A model generated the notes under the pieces. That model was not told the origin of the DNA. It saw nothing but the letters and a program-made list of their open reading frames with translations, and did no database searches. 64,000 nt of DNA from Nitrosomonas sp. (lineage in GTDB: Bacteria; Pseudomonadota; Gammaproteobacteria; Burkholderiales; Nitrosomonadaceae). Below, in pieces: positions 1-9,968 of the stretch; position 1 is the first letter of the stretch; the number at the start of each line of letters is the position of its first letter. A program made the position numbers and the translations under genes. The stretch lies in contig JAJHPK010000016.1 in NCBI GenBank assembly GCA_020890945.1, positions 30,157 to 94,156 of the forward strand. Reading direction: 5' to 3'.

Positions 1-540
1 GCCTTTGGTTGATTTAAGGGTGCGTTCGTTATGAATAGTTTTCCCGGTCAAAATTTCTTTGATGCAATTGCGAATATCCAAATAAAAACTTTCGTTCGAG
101 AAATCAGTCAGCAATTTACCGTCAATTTGATCCGCATTTAATCCAAACCAACGGCGAAAAATCCGGTTATGGTAACGGCATCTGAGCTCTGTATTGAAAT
201 AAGCCAGCATCACGGGAAAGTTTTCATCAATGTAAATGGATTTAACTTTGCTTTCAGACGCATTTTTTTCGGCCCACAACCGGTGTTTCATTTCATTGGT
301 GAGTCTTTCTTTGGTAAGCGATAACTGTTCAAAACAGTTGTCAGCAGTTTTTTTCTTGCTAACAATTTGATAAATAACAATTGCTTGAAATAGTATCAAA
401 CACCCCCAAAGAATCATCGACCAGTATTCTTCGATACCATTAATGAAATAAGTAATCGCAATCAGACTACAAGCAAGCAAAAAAGAGATACCTGCAGGTA
501 AGTAAGACTTGATACTATTCATTTGAACAGCTTTTTGCAT
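1..540 (-). CDS. Membrane-anchored PAS-domain protein, C-terminus cut by window edge
   Basis: The frame is open from an ATG at 538-540 to the left edge of the window, giving 180 residues with no stop. Two hydrophobic segments (about residues 14-31 and 37-52) form a membrane hairpin, followed by a short charged linker. A PAS-like segment follows, with the typical run 'YFNTELRCRYHNRIFRRWFG' near residues 110-130. This architecture is common in sensor kinases and diguanylate cyclases, whose output domain would lie further left, outside the window. The ligand and output are unknown. The PAS assignment is from pattern recognition only. Confidence 0.7.
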   Translation of the reverse strand, partial: MQKAVQMNSIKSYLPAGISFLLACSLIAITYFINGIEEYWSMILWGCLILFQAIVIYQIVSKKKTADNCFEQLSLTKERLTNEMKHRLWAEKNASESKVKSIYIDENFPVMLAYFNTELRCRYHNRIFRRWFGLNADQIDGKLLTDFSNESFYLDIRNCIKEILTGKTIHNERTLKSTKG

Positions 541-663
541 CAGTACTCCTCGCTATTTTCATCACAGACTTAATAGGGTTAATTATGAGGCGATTTTTAG
601 AATAGCTGAATCTCATTTAAAGTGCTTTTCTATCGCTATTTCACAGTTTTGAATAATGTTAAG

Positions 664-1713
664 CTACAGAAAGAGAGAAAGAGAAGTCATTGATTTTATT
701 GATCGCCAAAACTTCCATAAATCGGATGGTATGATTCGAAAATTTTGAGCTGTGGCATTCGATCTTATAACAGTTAAATCAATTTGACTTATTTTTTTGT
801 CTGTAAGTGCACTATATAACGGCGAAAACCATTTTTTCTCCATCTCTTTTAAAGTTTCTCGCCACTCATAAGCGTCTCTATATTTAGCCTTCCCATACAA
901 ACTATCCAATACGATCAAATGATTACCAGGCGAGGATTTCTTTATAAAATCATTCGCATTCAAGGGTAATTCTTCCCATATTGTATTGCTGTGAAATGCT
1001 AACGCCTTGACTAAATTATCGTTACACCAGACATGGCTATAGATAGATTCAATTTTTGTTTGCGGCATGATACCGCCACCCCAAAACCACACGCTATTAA
1101 TAGGCAATTCCCCGGCACTCTCTCGTTGTTGGTTTATAGGGTTTTCATGCAAAATCATTTGGATTTCATTAAACAGCATATTCCAGAAAGCACCTTCAGC
1201 GCCCATTGCTAAGTAATTGTTAATATTTTTACAAGTCACTTTGCTTAGCGTGTGAGTCTCAAGTTCAGGTATTTGTGTACAACGCAAATACCAGCGAGTA
1301 GGTTGCAATGCTATTAATTGAATATTTGAATCATTTAATGAACGATTAATGATTTCTACTAATTGCTGCGATTCTTCTGCTGATATTTTGAAGGCCTGGC
1401 TATCGGCGAGAAGAATATGATTTTGCTCGATGCGTAAATGAACCGGATCCGCTCGCATCCAGAAATCAGATCCCGGATAAATTGTATTACTACTATCGTT
1501 CTGCAGCATGATGGGAGCAATCGGCCAATCAGATTGCTGCTTATTAATCTCAAATAAACGACAAAGCCATGCTTCCAATGAATCAGACGAAAAACTATCC
1601 TGCTTACTTTTTGATAATATTTTTTCTAATTTCGGAAGCGATAAATCACTATAAATCTCTTGCTGCGAGCTTTCGGGCCAAAAAAGATCTGGTATAACAA
1701 GTTGCAAATTCAT
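664..1713 (-). CDS. RpfE-like / phosphoglycerate-mutase-related conserved protein
   Basis: The 349-residue protein has the betaproteobacterial pattern seen in proteins annotated as RpfE-type regulatory protein or cofactor-independent phosphoglycerate mutase homologue: 'RADPVHLR' near residue 88, 'LQPTRWYLR' near 137 and 'NSVWFWGGG' near 206. These blocks are conserved in that family, but no catalytic chemistry has been shown for it to my knowledge. There is no signal peptide or membrane segment, so it is probably cytosolic. It is divergent from icd across about 200 bases. The family call is moderately sure; the function is unknown. Confidence 0.6.
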   Translation of the reverse strand: MNLQLVIPDLFWPESSQQEIYSDLSLPKLEKILSKSKQDSFSSDSLEAWLCRLFEINKQQSDWPIAPIMLQNDSSNTIYPGSDFWMRADPVHLRIEQNHILLADSQAFKISAEESQQLVEIINRSLNDSNIQLIALQPTRWYLRCTQIPELETHTLSKVTCKNINNYLAMGAEGAFWNMLFNEIQMILHENPINQQRESAGELPINSVWFWGGGIMPQTKIESIYSHVWCNDNLVKALAFHSNTIWEELPLNANDFIKKSSPGNHLIVLDSLYGKAKYRDAYEWRETLKEMEKKWFSPLYSALTDKKISQIDLTVIRSNATAQNFRIIPSDLWKFWRSIKSMTSLSLFL

Positions 1714-1919
1714 TGTGATATAAAAAGATAGCGATCACATTGCATAAAATATCATGCCTCTTTGTAGGTTAAGCAATTTACTGAAAAAATCAATTACCAT
1801 GCGTAATGGAATAATATTTCGTTTATACAATATAATGACGAACAAATAAAACAAATTACACAATTACTTTCGATCGATGGTAGAGGTAATTACTCTTGTA
1901 AATTTCTAAGGCGCTTGCG

Positions 1920-3170
1920 ATGTATCAACATATAAAAATACCTGCCAATGGCAAAAAAATTGAAGTCAATTCCGACAATACACTTAATGTCCCCAATAAT
2001 CCGATCATCCCTTTCATTGAAGGTGATGGTATCGGCATTGATATTACGCCCGTCATGCGAAAAGTGGTTGATGCTGCTGTCGACAAAGCTTATAAAGGAC
2101 AGCGTAAAATCTCGTGGATGGAAATATATGCTGGAGAAAAGTCCACGAAGGTATATGGACCGGACGTATGGTTACCCGACGAAACACTAACAGCGGCTAG
2201 AGAATTTGTGGTGTCCATAAAAGGACCATTAACGACTCCAATCGGAGGAGGCATTCGTTCGATCAATGTTGCATTGCGTCAACAATTAGATCTTTATGTT
2301 TGCTTGCGGCCAGTGCGATATTTCAATGGTGTTCCCAGTCCAGTCAAAAGCCCTGAAAAAACCGATATGGTCATTTTTAGAGAAAACTCAGAGGATATCT
2401 ATGCCGGAATCGAATGGGAAGCTGAATCAGAATTAGCGCGAAAAGTAATTGATTTCTTAGTGAATGACATAAAAGTAACTAACATACGATTCCCTAAAAC
2501 TTCCGGCATTGGAATTAAACCAATTTCAAAAGAAGGAACGGATCGTTTTGTACGCAAAGCCATTCAGTATGCCATCGATAATCAACGTAAATCCGTGACC
2601 TTGGTTCACAAGGGTAATATCATGAAATTTACTGAAGGTGCATTTAAGAAATGGGGATATGATCTTGCTGTAAAAGAATTCGGTGCACAATTACTGGATG
2701 GCGGACCGTGGATGAAATTACCCGAGAAATACGGCGGAATCGTTATTAAAGACGTCATTGCCGATGCTTTTTTGCAACAAATTTTATTGCGACCGGAAGA
2801 GTACGATGTGATCGCAACGCCTAACTTAAACGGGGATTATATTTCTGATGCTTTAGCCGCACAAGTCGGTGGAATTGGTATCGCGCCAGGTGCAAACTTA
2901 AGTGATTCAGTCGCTATTTTTGAGGCAACGCACGGCACAGCTCCAAAATATGCGGGCAAAGACCAAGTTAATCCAGGTTCAATTATATTGTCTGCTGAAA
3001 TGATGCTGCGACATATGGGGTGGACAGAAGCAGCCGACATGATCATTCAATCCATGGAAAAAACCATTCAAAACAAAGTAGTAACCTATGACTTTGCAAG
3101 ACAAATGACCGATGCACAAAAAGTTTCCAGTTCAGCCTTTGGTGACGCCATAATCAGTCAAATAAGCTGA
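1920..3170 (+). CDS. icd: Isocitrate dehydrogenase, NADP-dependent
   Basis: The 416-residue enzyme oxidatively decarboxylates isocitrate to 2-oxoglutarate in the TCA cycle, in the cytosol. It shows the substrate loop '[13 protein letters not shown]', whose Ser is the AceK phosphorylation site in the E. coli enzyme, and '[14 protein letters not shown]'. The coenzyme region 'HGTAPKYAG' plus 'VTYDFAR' keeps the Lys-Tyr and Tyr/Arg residues that bind the 2'-phosphate of NADP in the E. coli enzyme, so NADP rather than NAD is expected. The length matches the bacterial homodimeric type. A hairpin terminator follows at 3223-3247. Confidence 0.96.
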   Translation: MYQHIKIPANGKKIEVNSDNTLNVPNNPIIPFIEGDGIGIDITPVMRKVVDAAVDKAYKGQRKISWMEIYAGEKSTKVYGPDVWLPDETLTAAREFVVSIKGPLTTPIGGGIRSINVALRQQLDLYVCLRPVRYFNGVPSPVKSPEKTDMVIFRENSEDIYAGIEWEAESELARKVIDFLVNDIKVTNIRFPKTSGIGIKPISKEGTDRFVRKAIQYAIDNQRKSVTLVHKGNIMKFTEGAFKKWGYDLAVKEFGAQLLDGGPWMKLPEKYGGIVIKDVIADAFLQQILLRPEEYDVIATPNLNGDYISDALAAQVGGIGIAPGANLSDSVAIFEATHGTAPKYAGKDQVNPGSIILSAEMMLRHMGWTEAADMIIQSMEKTIQNKVVTYDFARQMTDAQKVSSSAFGDAIISQIS

Positions 3171-3222
3171 TTAGGTAAAATAATACGGGCAATTTACAAT
3201 TAATTTAGATTGAAAGTAAAAA

Positions 3223-3247
3223 GCCTCTTGTTCTTTGAACAAGAGGC
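3223..3247. terminator. Bidirectional intrinsic terminator between icd and cspA
   Basis: GCCTCTTGTTC and GAACAAGAGGC form a perfect 11-bp stem with a TTT loop. It is preceded by AAAAA (a U-tract on the minus strand) and followed by AAAAGTTTT. It lies between convergent icd and cspA and can serve both; the U-tract is better for cspA. Confidence 0.85.
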
Positions 3248-3349
3248 AAAAGTTTTCTGCAAATCTTTATGATCTCTGCGCTAACTTCATCACGTTTGTT
3301 TCTGCTACTTAAATTCAGTCGACGTCAGCTTTCATATTCGAACAAGCAA

Positions 3350-3553
3350 TTAAACGGATTGGATATTAGAGGCTTGTTTTCCTTTTGGCCCTTGAGTAAC
3401 GTCAAAGCTTACTTTCTGGCCTTCTTTAAGTGTTTTAAATCCAGACATGTTGATTGCTGAAAAGTGAGCAAATAAATCTTCGCTACCATCATCAGGAGTA
3501 ATAAAACCAAAACCTTTAGAATCATTAAACCATTTTACTGTACCTGTTGCCAT
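3350..3553 (-). CDS. cspA: Cold-shock domain protein
   Basis: This is a 67-residue single cold-shock domain protein, a nucleic-acid chaperone that melts RNA secondary structure. Both RNA-binding motifs are present: RNP1 'KGFGFI' near residue 14 and RNP2 'LFAHF' near residue 28. The start is supported by 'WFNDSKGFG' at the expected distance and by a purine-rich GGAAG about 4 bases upstream of the ATG. A strong promoter about 110 bases upstream (3663-3691) leaves a long leader, as in known csp genes. Which paralogue of the csp family it is cannot be told from one window. Confidence 0.95.
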   Translation of the reverse strand: MATGTVKWFNDSKGFGFITPDDGSEDLFAHFSAINMSGFKTLKEGQKVSFDVTQGPKGKQASNIQSV

Positions 3554-3662
3554 TTCTACTTCCTATAAAAAACTGGGCCGGAAACCCAAATACTATTTGA
3601 ATTTCAAGACATTTACGGATGATACGGTGCCGCAGAGAACTTGAAGCCAAACGCCACGTGCT

Positions 3663-3691
3663 GTTTTACGCAAATTCCATGTTAAAGTCAA
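3663..3691 (-). promoter_or_regulatory. Sigma-70-type promoter of cspA with long leader
   Basis: On the minus strand TTGACT (3686-3691) and TAAAAC (3663-3668) are separated by exactly 17 bases. Transcription starting about 7 bases later would give a 5' leader of roughly 100 bases before the cspA ATG. Long structured leaders control cold-shock mRNAs in E. coli; whether this one does is inference. Confidence 0.65.
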
Positions 3692-3835
3692 GCGATTACA
3701 TTTATTTTTTAAATAAACTGCTTTTTTCTCTGCTAAGAGACTTGAAAATTTTGTCGTAATCATCAAATATGGTGGTAATGATGTACTTGATACTAATTTT
3801 TTGAGTGAATAGTAAAAGTAGGTTACCACATACAT

Positions 3836-4156
3836 ATGGTAGAAAAAGAATTACAAGCTGTTAGACAAAATTTGAAAGAGCGGCAAGAAAAACATAAAGA
3901 AAAAATCCCTCCGCTTTATAAAATATTATTATTAAATGATGACTTTACCCCAATGGACTTTGTTATTGAGGTACTAATGTTATTCTTTTCAATGAATCAA
4001 GAACAGGCAACCCGTGTAATGTTAAAAGTACATACCGAAGGAGTTGGGGTATGCGGTGTCTATACGAGTGATATTGCAAGTACCAAGGTTAATCAAGTAA
4101 TTGAGTTCGCTAGAAGAAACCAGCATCCACTTAAGTGTGTAATGGAGAGAAATTGA
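3836..4156 (+). CDS. clpS: ClpS, N-end-rule adaptor for ClpAP
   Basis: The 106-residue adaptor binds N-degron substrates and hands them to ClpA. The conserved core is clear: '[17 protein letters not shown]', where the acidic Asn-Asp-Asp loop contacts the substrate amino group, then '[16 protein letters not shown]' and '[10 protein letters not shown]'. The first 30 residues are charged and probably flexible, as in known ClpS. It is followed one base after its stop by clpA, the usual clpS-clpA operon, so the two are probably translationally coupled. Confidence 0.96.
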   Translation: MVEKELQAVRQNLKERQEKHKEKIPPLYKILLLNDDFTPMDFVIEVLMLFFSMNQEQATRVMLKVHTEGVGVCGVYTSDIASTKVNQVIEFARRNQHPLKCVMERN

Positions 4157-4157
4157 T

Positions 4158-6413
4158 ATGATCGCCCCTGATTTAGAAGTTAGTTTGCACATGGCATTTG
4201 TTGAATCCAGGCAAAAAAGATATGAATTTATAACGGTTGAACACCTTCTATTGGCAATGCTTGATAATGCAAGTGCCGTGGAAGTTCTGAATGCTTGTTT
4301 GATCGATATTGCAGATCTTCGCGAAGTATTGATGGATCATGTCGTACGCCATACACCCGTTATTAGCGGCAGTGACGAAGTTGATACACAACCTACTTTA
4401 GGTTTTCAACGAGTCATTCAAAGAGCGATATTGCATGTTCAGTCGTCTGGGAAAAAAGAAGTGACGGGAGCCAATGTTTTGGTATCTATTTTTGGCGAAA
4501 AAGATTCGCACGCTGTTTATTTTTTGGAACAGCGAGGCGTGACGCGTTTAGATGTAGTGAATTATATTTCACACAACATTCGAAAAATGCCACAAGAACA
4601 TAATGCGAAATCAGGAAACGAAAGCGACAATGAACAAGACTCCAATACGGCAGGATTTTTAGAAAATTACACGGTAAATCTTAACTATCAAGCACTCATC
4701 AATAAAATTGATCCTCTCATTGGGCGGGAAAAAGAAGTTGAGCGTGTAATACAAACGCTGTGTCGTCGTCGCAAAAATAATCCCCTGCTCGTAGGAGAAG
4801 CCGGTGTAGGAAAAACGGCCATTGCAGAAGGTTTAGCAAAACGCATCGTGGAAGAAGATGTTCCCGATCTACTTTTAAAACATCAAATTTATGCGTTAGA
4901 TATGGGCGCTTTGCTTGCCGGTACAAAATACCGTGGTGATTTTGAGCAGCGCTTAAAAGCATTGTTAAAGCAATTAACCGATAATCCTTTTGCGATATTA
5001 TTTATTGATGAAATTCATACTTTAATTGGTGCAGGAGCTGCATCAGGCGGTGTTTTGGACGCATCCAATTTATTGAAACCGGTATTGAGCTCAGGGCAAT
5101 TACGTTGTATTGGCGCCACAACTTACAACGAATATCGCGGCATTTTTGAGAAAGATCACGCGCTATCAAGACGCTTTCAACAAATAGAAGTGAACGAACC
5201 GAGCGTTGACGAAACAGTGGCCATTTTGCGCGGACTCAAATCACGGTATGAACAGCACCATAAAGTAAAATATACCTCTAGTGCTCTGGTATCCGCAGCA
5301 GAATTGTCAGATCGCTATATTAATGACAGACATTTGCCCGACAAAGCTATTGATGTCTTGGATGAAGCTGGTGCCGCGCAACGAATACTGCCTAAATCTA
5401 GGCAACGTCGCATAATTAGCAAAGCTGAAATTGAAAATATCGTGGCCAAAATTGCCCGTATTCCGCCACAAAATATTTCTTCGAATGATCGCAATAAATT
5501 AAAAACATTAGAACGCGATATGAAGTCGATCGTTTTTGGCCAAGATAAAGCGATCAGTTCATTGGCAGCAGCAATCAAGATGTCAAGAAGCGGGCTAGGA
5601 AATGTGCAGAAACCGGTAGGTTCATTCCTGTTTTCAGGGCCAACCGGTGTGGGAAAGACCGAAGTTGCTCGACAACTTGCTTATGCACTCGGCATACATT
5701 TGCATCGATTCGATATGTCTGAATACATGGAACGCCACGCGGTGTCACGTTTGATTGGTGCTCCTCCGGGTTACGTAGGTTATGACCAAGGAGGGTTATT
5801 GACTGAAGCCATAAACAAGCAACCTCACTCGGTTCTTCTTTTAGACGAAATTGAGAAAGCGCACGCCGATATTTTCAATATCCTTTTGCAAGTCATGGAT
5901 TATGGAACTTTGACCGATAATAATGGACGCAAAGCCGATTTTCGTAATGTCATCATCATCATGACAACCAATGCTGGTGCGGATGCATTGACTAAATCTA
6001 CTATCGGATTTAAGCAATCGAAACCTACTGGCGATGAGCTGATCGACATCAAAAAATTATTCACTCCTGAATTTCGTAATCGGCTTGATGCAATTGTTTC
6101 GTTTGCACCTCTGGATGAAGAAATCATTTTACGTGTGACTGATAAGTTTTTGATTCAACTAGAAACTCAATTGCATGAGAAGAAAGTCGAAGCAACTTTT
6201 ACTGAATCGCTACGTAAATACTTAGCAAAAAATGGCTTTGACCCATTAATGGGCGCTCGCCCGATGGAAAGGCTTATTCAAGACACTATACGCAGTGCGT
6301 TAGCTGATGAACTTCTATTTGGACGCCTGGAGAATGGTGGAAAAGTTACTGTCGATATCGACGATAACAACAAAGTTGTATTGATTTTTGAAAAAGAGTC
6401 TGCAACGATCTAA
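4158..6413 (+). CDS. clpA: ClpA, ATPase subunit of ClpAP protease
   Basis: The 751-residue class I Clp/Hsp100 unfoldase has an N-domain (about 1-145), where ClpS docks. The first AAA+ module has its Walker A 'GEAGVGKTA' near residue 213, and the second has 'GPTGVGKTE' near 494 followed by '[10 protein letters not shown]'. A ClpP-docking IGF tripeptide sits near residue 616, so it can partner ClpP. The length is typical of ClpA (about 750) and it lacks the long ClpB middle domain. It is transcribed with clpS. Confidence 0.97.
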   Translation: MIAPDLEVSLHMAFVESRQKRYEFITVEHLLLAMLDNASAVEVLNACLIDIADLREVLMDHVVRHTPVISGSDEVDTQPTLGFQRVIQRAILHVQSSGKKEVTGANVLVSIFGEKDSHAVYFLEQRGVTRLDVVNYISHNIRKMPQEHNAKSGNESDNEQDSNTAGFLENYTVNLNYQALINKIDPLIGREKEVERVIQTLCRRRKNNPLLVGEAGVGKTAIAEGLAKRIVEEDVPDLLLKHQIYALDMGALLAGTKYRGDFEQRLKALLKQLTDNPFAILFIDEIHTLIGAGAASGGVLDASNLLKPVLSSGQLRCIGATTYNEYRGIFEKDHALSRRFQQIEVNEPSVDETVAILRGLKSRYEQHHKVKYTSSALVSAAELSDRYINDRHLPDKAIDVLDEAGAAQRILPKSRQRRIISKAEIENIVAKIARIPPQNISSNDRNKLKTLERDMKSIVFGQDKAISSLAAAIKMSRSGLGNVQKPVGSFLFSGPTGVGKTEVARQLAYALGIHLHRFDMSEYMERHAVSRLIGAPPGYVGYDQGGLLTEAINKQPHSVLLLDEIEKAHADIFNILLQVMDYGTLTDNNGRKADFRNVIIIMTTNAGADALTKSTIGFKQSKPTGDELIDIKKLFTPEFRNRLDAIVSFAPLDEEIILRVTDKFLIQLETQLHEKKVEATFTESLRKYLAKNGFDPLMGARPMERLIQDTIRSALADELLFGRLENGGKVTVDIDDNNKVVLIFEKESATI

Positions 6414-6439
6414 GGATTATTTAACTCTTAGATAAAATT

Positions 6440-7063
6440 TCAGTTATTGATATAATTCTGTCCATCTTTGGACAGAATTATATACTTTTGATGCAGCGAA
6501 ATAACTTGTTTTTTCAGATGATCGATGTCTTCATCATTGAAAATAACATCATGTGATTTTTGTAGACGCTGTTGTCTTGTCATTTGTGTTGCCATAATCG
6601 CCTTTACTTTTTCTTCTGACAACTGACTTCTTGCCATCGTCCGGATTAATTGTTGACGTTCATCGCAATCAACGACTAATGTACGATCAACAATATTTTG
6701 ATAGTCATCAATTTCAAATAATAGCGGAACCACTACTATGATGTAGTTGTCTGACACTTGTTCGATCTGAGTTTTGACTTCGTTTAGAATCAACGGATGA
6801 AGAATTTTTTCAAGCTTGTTTCGTGCTTCTTTATCTGAAAAAATTAATTCTCGCATTTTAGCTCTATCGATCCCCTCGATAGAATTAGTGTAGGCTTCCC
6901 CGAAGTTTTCTCGGATTCTGTTAATAGCTATTCCGTTTACTTCAGTAAGTTTTCTCGAAATTACATCGGTATCAATTACTGTTATTCCTAAATTCTCAAA
7001 GAGCTTGCTAACGGTAGATTTGCCAGATCCAATTCCACCAGTTAATCCGACAACAAAACTCAT
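6440..7063 (-). CDS. coaE: Dephospho-CoA kinase
   Basis: The 207-residue kinase phosphorylates dephospho-CoA at the 3'-OH, the last step of coenzyme A synthesis. The P-loop 'GLTGGIGSGKST' lies at residues 7-18, followed by 'VIDTDVISR' and the lid-region 'RQQLIRTMARSQLS'. It starts 3 bases after the pilD stop, forming an operon pilC-pilD-coaE on the minus strand. In many betaproteobacteria zapD and yacG follow coaE; here zapD lies alone at 37.4 kb. Confidence 0.95.
   Translation of the reverse strand: MSFVVGLTGGIGSGKSTVSKLFENLGITVIDTDVISRKLTEVNGIAINRIRENFGEAYTNSIEGIDRAKMRELIFSDKEARNKLEKILHPLILNEVKTQIEQVSDNYIIVVVPLLFEIDDYQNIVDRTLVVDCDERQQLIRTMARSQLSEEKVKAIMATQMTRQQRLQKSHDVIFNDEDIDHLKKQVISLHQKYIILSKDGQNYINN
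6452..6481 (+). terminator. Hairpin downstream of clpA, inside the coaE 3' end
   Basis: ATAATTCTGTCC and GGACAGAATTAT form a perfect 12-bp stem with a 6-base loop. It lies about 40 bases after the clpA stop and is read into ATACTTTT. It is also the last coding part of the convergent coaE gene, so the sequence does double duty. The U-tract is weak. Confidence 0.5.
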
Positions 7064-7066
7064 TGA

Positions 7067-7927
7067 CTAAAACAATCCTAAATACATTTGATTAATTTTT
7101 TCACCTGCGAATAGAGCAACCAAAGCTCCGCCCGCCAAATAAGGACCAAATGGAATTGTGCTATTTTTATCGTGTTTAGATTTCAATATCAAACTGATGC
7201 CGACAACTGCACCTATCAGCGAGGAAAAAATAATTACCAATGGTAGCATAGCCCATCCCAACCATGCCCCGATGGCGGCTAATAACTTAAAATCTCCATA
7301 TCCCATACCTTCTTTACCGGTTAGCAACTTAAAACACCAATAAATTGACCATAAAGATAAATAACCTATTACCGCACCTATAACTGAACTGTTGATGTCA
7401 GTAAATCCGTTGTTTAAGTTAACAAGAATCCCTAACCATAACAGCGGCAACGTGATATCGTCAGGCAATAATTGGGTATTCAAATCGATCACAGCGAGCG
7501 CAATTAATGCCCATACAAAAATCAATGCAGCTAACGTCAATAAACTAAAACCAAAATGCCAAGCTACTAGGCCACTCATCAAAGCTGTCAAAACTTCAAT
7601 CAAAGGATAACGTAATGAAATAGGCTTTTTACATTGCGCGCAACGTCCACGTAATGCAACATAACTAATGATGGGAATATTCTCTAAAGCAGTAATTTTA
7701 TGCCCACAATGAATACAAGCAGAACGGGGTACCATCAGATTAAATTTTTCTGAGGAGCTAAGCGTTTCTCCTCGCAATTCCGCGCATTGTTGCAGCCAAT
7801 CTCTTTTTATCATTTCCGGTAATCGGTAGATGACAACATTGAGGAAACTTCCTACCATCAATCCGATGATAGTGATCATGGACATAAACAAAAGAGGCGT
7901 ATCTTGCAGTTGAGTAATGAATGTCAT
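7067..7927 (-). CDS. pilD: Type IV prepilin peptidase / N-methyltransferase
   Basis: This 286-residue inner-membrane aspartyl protease removes leader peptides from type IV prepilins and pseudopilins and methylates the new N-terminus. The cytoplasmic zinc loop has two C-x2-C pairs, 'CIHC' and 'CAQC'. The two catalytic Asp motifs are present: 'AVIDLNTQLLPD' and 'GMGYGDFKLLAAIG'. About seven or eight hydrophobic segments are visible. It sits between pilC and coaE. It is the expected processing enzyme for the pseudopilin at 39.96 kb. Confidence 0.95.
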   Translation of the reverse strand: MTFITQLQDTPLLFMSMITIIGLMVGSFLNVVIYRLPEMIKRDWLQQCAELRGETLSSSEKFNLMVPRSACIHCGHKITALENIPIISYVALRGRCAQCKKPISLRYPLIEVLTALMSGLVAWHFGFSLLTLAALIFVWALIALAVIDLNTQLLPDDITLPLLWLGILVNLNNGFTDINSSVIGAVIGYLSLWSIYWCFKLLTGKEGMGYGDFKLLAAIGAWLGWAMLPLVIIFSSLIGAVVGISLILKSKHDKNSTIPFGPYLAGGALVALFAGEKINQMYLGLF

Positions 7928-7972
7928 AGTCGATTTAAAATAGAATAACGATTAGAAAACATTTGCTGCGAT

Positions 7973-9217
7973 TTAACTAACAACCATACCCATTTTAAAT
8001 ATCGGCAGATACATGGCAACGACCATTCCACCTATTAGTGTTCCCAGTACTACCATAATAACTGGTTCCATCAAGCTGGATAGTGCCGCAACCGCATCAT
8101 CGACTTCAGCCTCATAAAAATCAGCAACTTTACCAAGCATAGAATCCAGCGAACCCGATTCCTCACCAATCGCAACCATTTGTACCACCATACTGGAAAA
8201 TACTTCACTGTTGGTCATGGAAGACATCAAGCTATTTCCTGTACTCACTTCCAGTTGAATTTGTTTGGTTGCTTCGTAATAGACATAATTGCCCGCAGCT
8301 CCGGCTACGGAATCCAACGATTCGACTAACGGCACACCAGCGGCAAACATAGTTGAAAGTGTACGTGACCAACGAGCGATGGTTGCTTTGCGAATCACAT
8401 CACCAAATACCGGTACTTTTAATAATAAGCGATCCATCACGCGTTGCATCGGAACTGACCGCTTCCACGTATAAAGAAATGCATACACACCACCGCCTAA
8501 TATTCCGATGATAGCCCACCAATAAGCAACAAAAAAATCTGACACAGCCATCACCATTAATGTCGGTGCAGGCAAATCAGCACCGAATCCCTGGAACAAA
8601 TCTTTAAACGCAGGAATGACAAAAATCATAATGACAGCAGTAATGATAAAGGCAACCACGATAATCGAAATGGGGTAGAAAAGCGCTGATTTAATCTTGC
8701 CTTTAATTGCTTGAATTTTTTCCTTGTACGTCGCTAAACGGTCTAGCAAACCATCCAAGATACCCGCAGCTTCTCCAGCTTCTACTAAATTACAAAATAA
8801 TGAATCGAAATAAAGCGGGTATTTGCGAAAAGCATTGGCTAAGTTACTTCCAGTTTCCACATCCGATTTTATATCCAAAAGTAGTTTTGCCACGGCGCGA
8901 TTGCTGTGTCCTTTGCCTACGATATCAAAAGCCTGCAGCAATGGCACTCCTGATTTCATCATGGTTGCTAATTGGCGCGTAAATAAAGTGATATCTTTAT
9001 CCGTTATTTTGCCACTGGAAGGAGCTTTCTTGATTTTTTTGACTTTGATCCCTTGACGTCGCAACGCAGCCGTAATAATAACGGTTCCCGCCGCACGCAT
9101 CTCGCCCTTTACATCTTTCCCGAACCTATCTTTACCCTCCCATAAATAATTATATTGCTTTACTTCCTTTTCTTTTTTAGCTTTAGTCGCACGAGAAGAT
9201 ACAGTTGTTGTTGCCAT
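7973..9217 (-). CDS. pilC: PilC, inner-membrane platform protein of type IV pili
   Basis: The protein has two tandem T2SSF/GspF domains, about residues 75-200 and 280-405. It has three membrane segments, including 'ISIIVVAFIITAVIMIFVIP' in the first half and one near the C-terminus. Family signatures are 'TRQLATMMKSGVPLLQAFD' and 'LSTMFAAGVPLVESL'. The frame is open 38 codons further upstream, but the ATG at 9215-9217 is preferred: it has GGAG upstream and gives a 414-residue protein of normal length. pilB, usually directly upstream, is absent; the next gene is a Rid-family protein. Confidence 0.94.
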   Translation of the reverse strand: MATTTVSSRATKAKKEKEVKQYNYLWEGKDRFGKDVKGEMRAAGTVIITAALRRQGIKVKKIKKAPSSGKITDKDITLFTRQLATMMKSGVPLLQAFDIVGKGHSNRAVAKLLLDIKSDVETGSNLANAFRKYPLYFDSLFCNLVEAGEAAGILDGLLDRLATYKEKIQAIKGKIKSALFYPISIIVVAFIITAVIMIFVIPAFKDLFQGFGADLPAPTLMVMAVSDFFVAYWWAIIGILGGGVYAFLYTWKRSVPMQRVMDRLLLKVPVFGDVIRKATIARWSRTLSTMFAAGVPLVESLDSVAGAAGNYVYYEATKQIQLEVSTGNSLMSSMTNSEVFSSMVVQMVAIGEESGSLDSMLGKVADFYEAEVDDAVAALSSLMEPVIMVVLGTLIGGMVVAMYLPIFKMGMVVS

Positions 9218-9468
9218 TTCAATAAGCTCCAGATCAATCAAAGAATGAATCAATTCAATATGTAACAACTTAAAACTTCGTGCAAATGAAGCTTTAAGTT
9301 GATTTGAATAACATGAGGAACTTAACGGCACAGTTCGCTACATTCTTAAAAGGAAGATTCTAAAAATGTGCAATTGGAGGGGATAAAACAAAAAAATTAT
9401 CGCTAATGCATCCTAATAAAATATCTGTGCATTTGTGAAATTTATCTTTCTGAATTCACTACTAACGA

Positions 9469-9855
9469 TTAATCTCTATTTCGATAAGCTGTTACTTGAA
9501 TTTCAATTTTCATGCGTGGATCAGACAAGCCAGCCGCCAACATCATCGCTGATGGCCTTACATCGCCTAAGTATTTACGCATGACGGGCCAGCATTTTTC
9601 GAAATCTTCAGCTTTAGGAAACACGTAGGTAACGCGCACAACATCTTTCATGCTCGATCCAGCTTCTTTTAAAGCCATTTCAATATTTTTGAAACATTGT
9701 TCTGCTTGTTCCAGCAAATCTTCTGAAATAGTCATTTTACTGTAATCAAAACCTGTCGTACCCGAAACCAAAATCCAGTTATCTTGAACAACAGCTCGAG
9801 AATAACCAATTTCTTTTTCAAATGTAGAACCTGAACTAATCAGCTTGCGTGTCAT
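9469..9855 (-). CDS. Rid-family (YjgF/YER057c/UK114) protein
   Basis: This 128-residue protein has the chorismate-mutase-like fold pattern of the Rid family: 'SGTTGFDYSKM', 'EQCFKNIEMALKEAGSS', 'VRVTYVFPKAEDF' and the ending 'MKIEIQVTAYR'. True RidA enzymes, which hydrolyse reactive 2-aminoacrylate imines, use an Arg in a 'PAR'-type motif. At the equivalent place here the sequence is 'VRPSAMMLAAG', with no Arg in that register by my hand alignment. It therefore more likely belongs to a non-archetypal Rid subfamily of unknown activity. ilvA, the main source of RidA substrate, lies only 1.6 kb away, but on the other strand. Confidence 0.85.
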   Translation of the reverse strand: MTRKLISSGSTFEKEIGYSRAVVQDNWILVSGTTGFDYSKMTISEDLLEQAEQCFKNIEMALKEAGSSMKDVVRVTYVFPKAEDFEKCWPVMRKYLGDVRPSAMMLAAGLSDPRMKIEIQVTAYRNRD

Positions 9856-9968
9856 ACTGTTATATCCTTTTCAAAATTTTTAAAAAATATAGCTTTATAA
9901 TGGCTTCACTATTAGCTAGCTGAAACCCAAACAGTTTTATTCAATCACCGATTCCATTTCATCCCATC

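Noticed and set aside
3593-3835. 80-codon frame upstream of cspA on the minus strand
   Set aside because: It covers the predicted cspA promoter and leader and shows no protein-like pattern.
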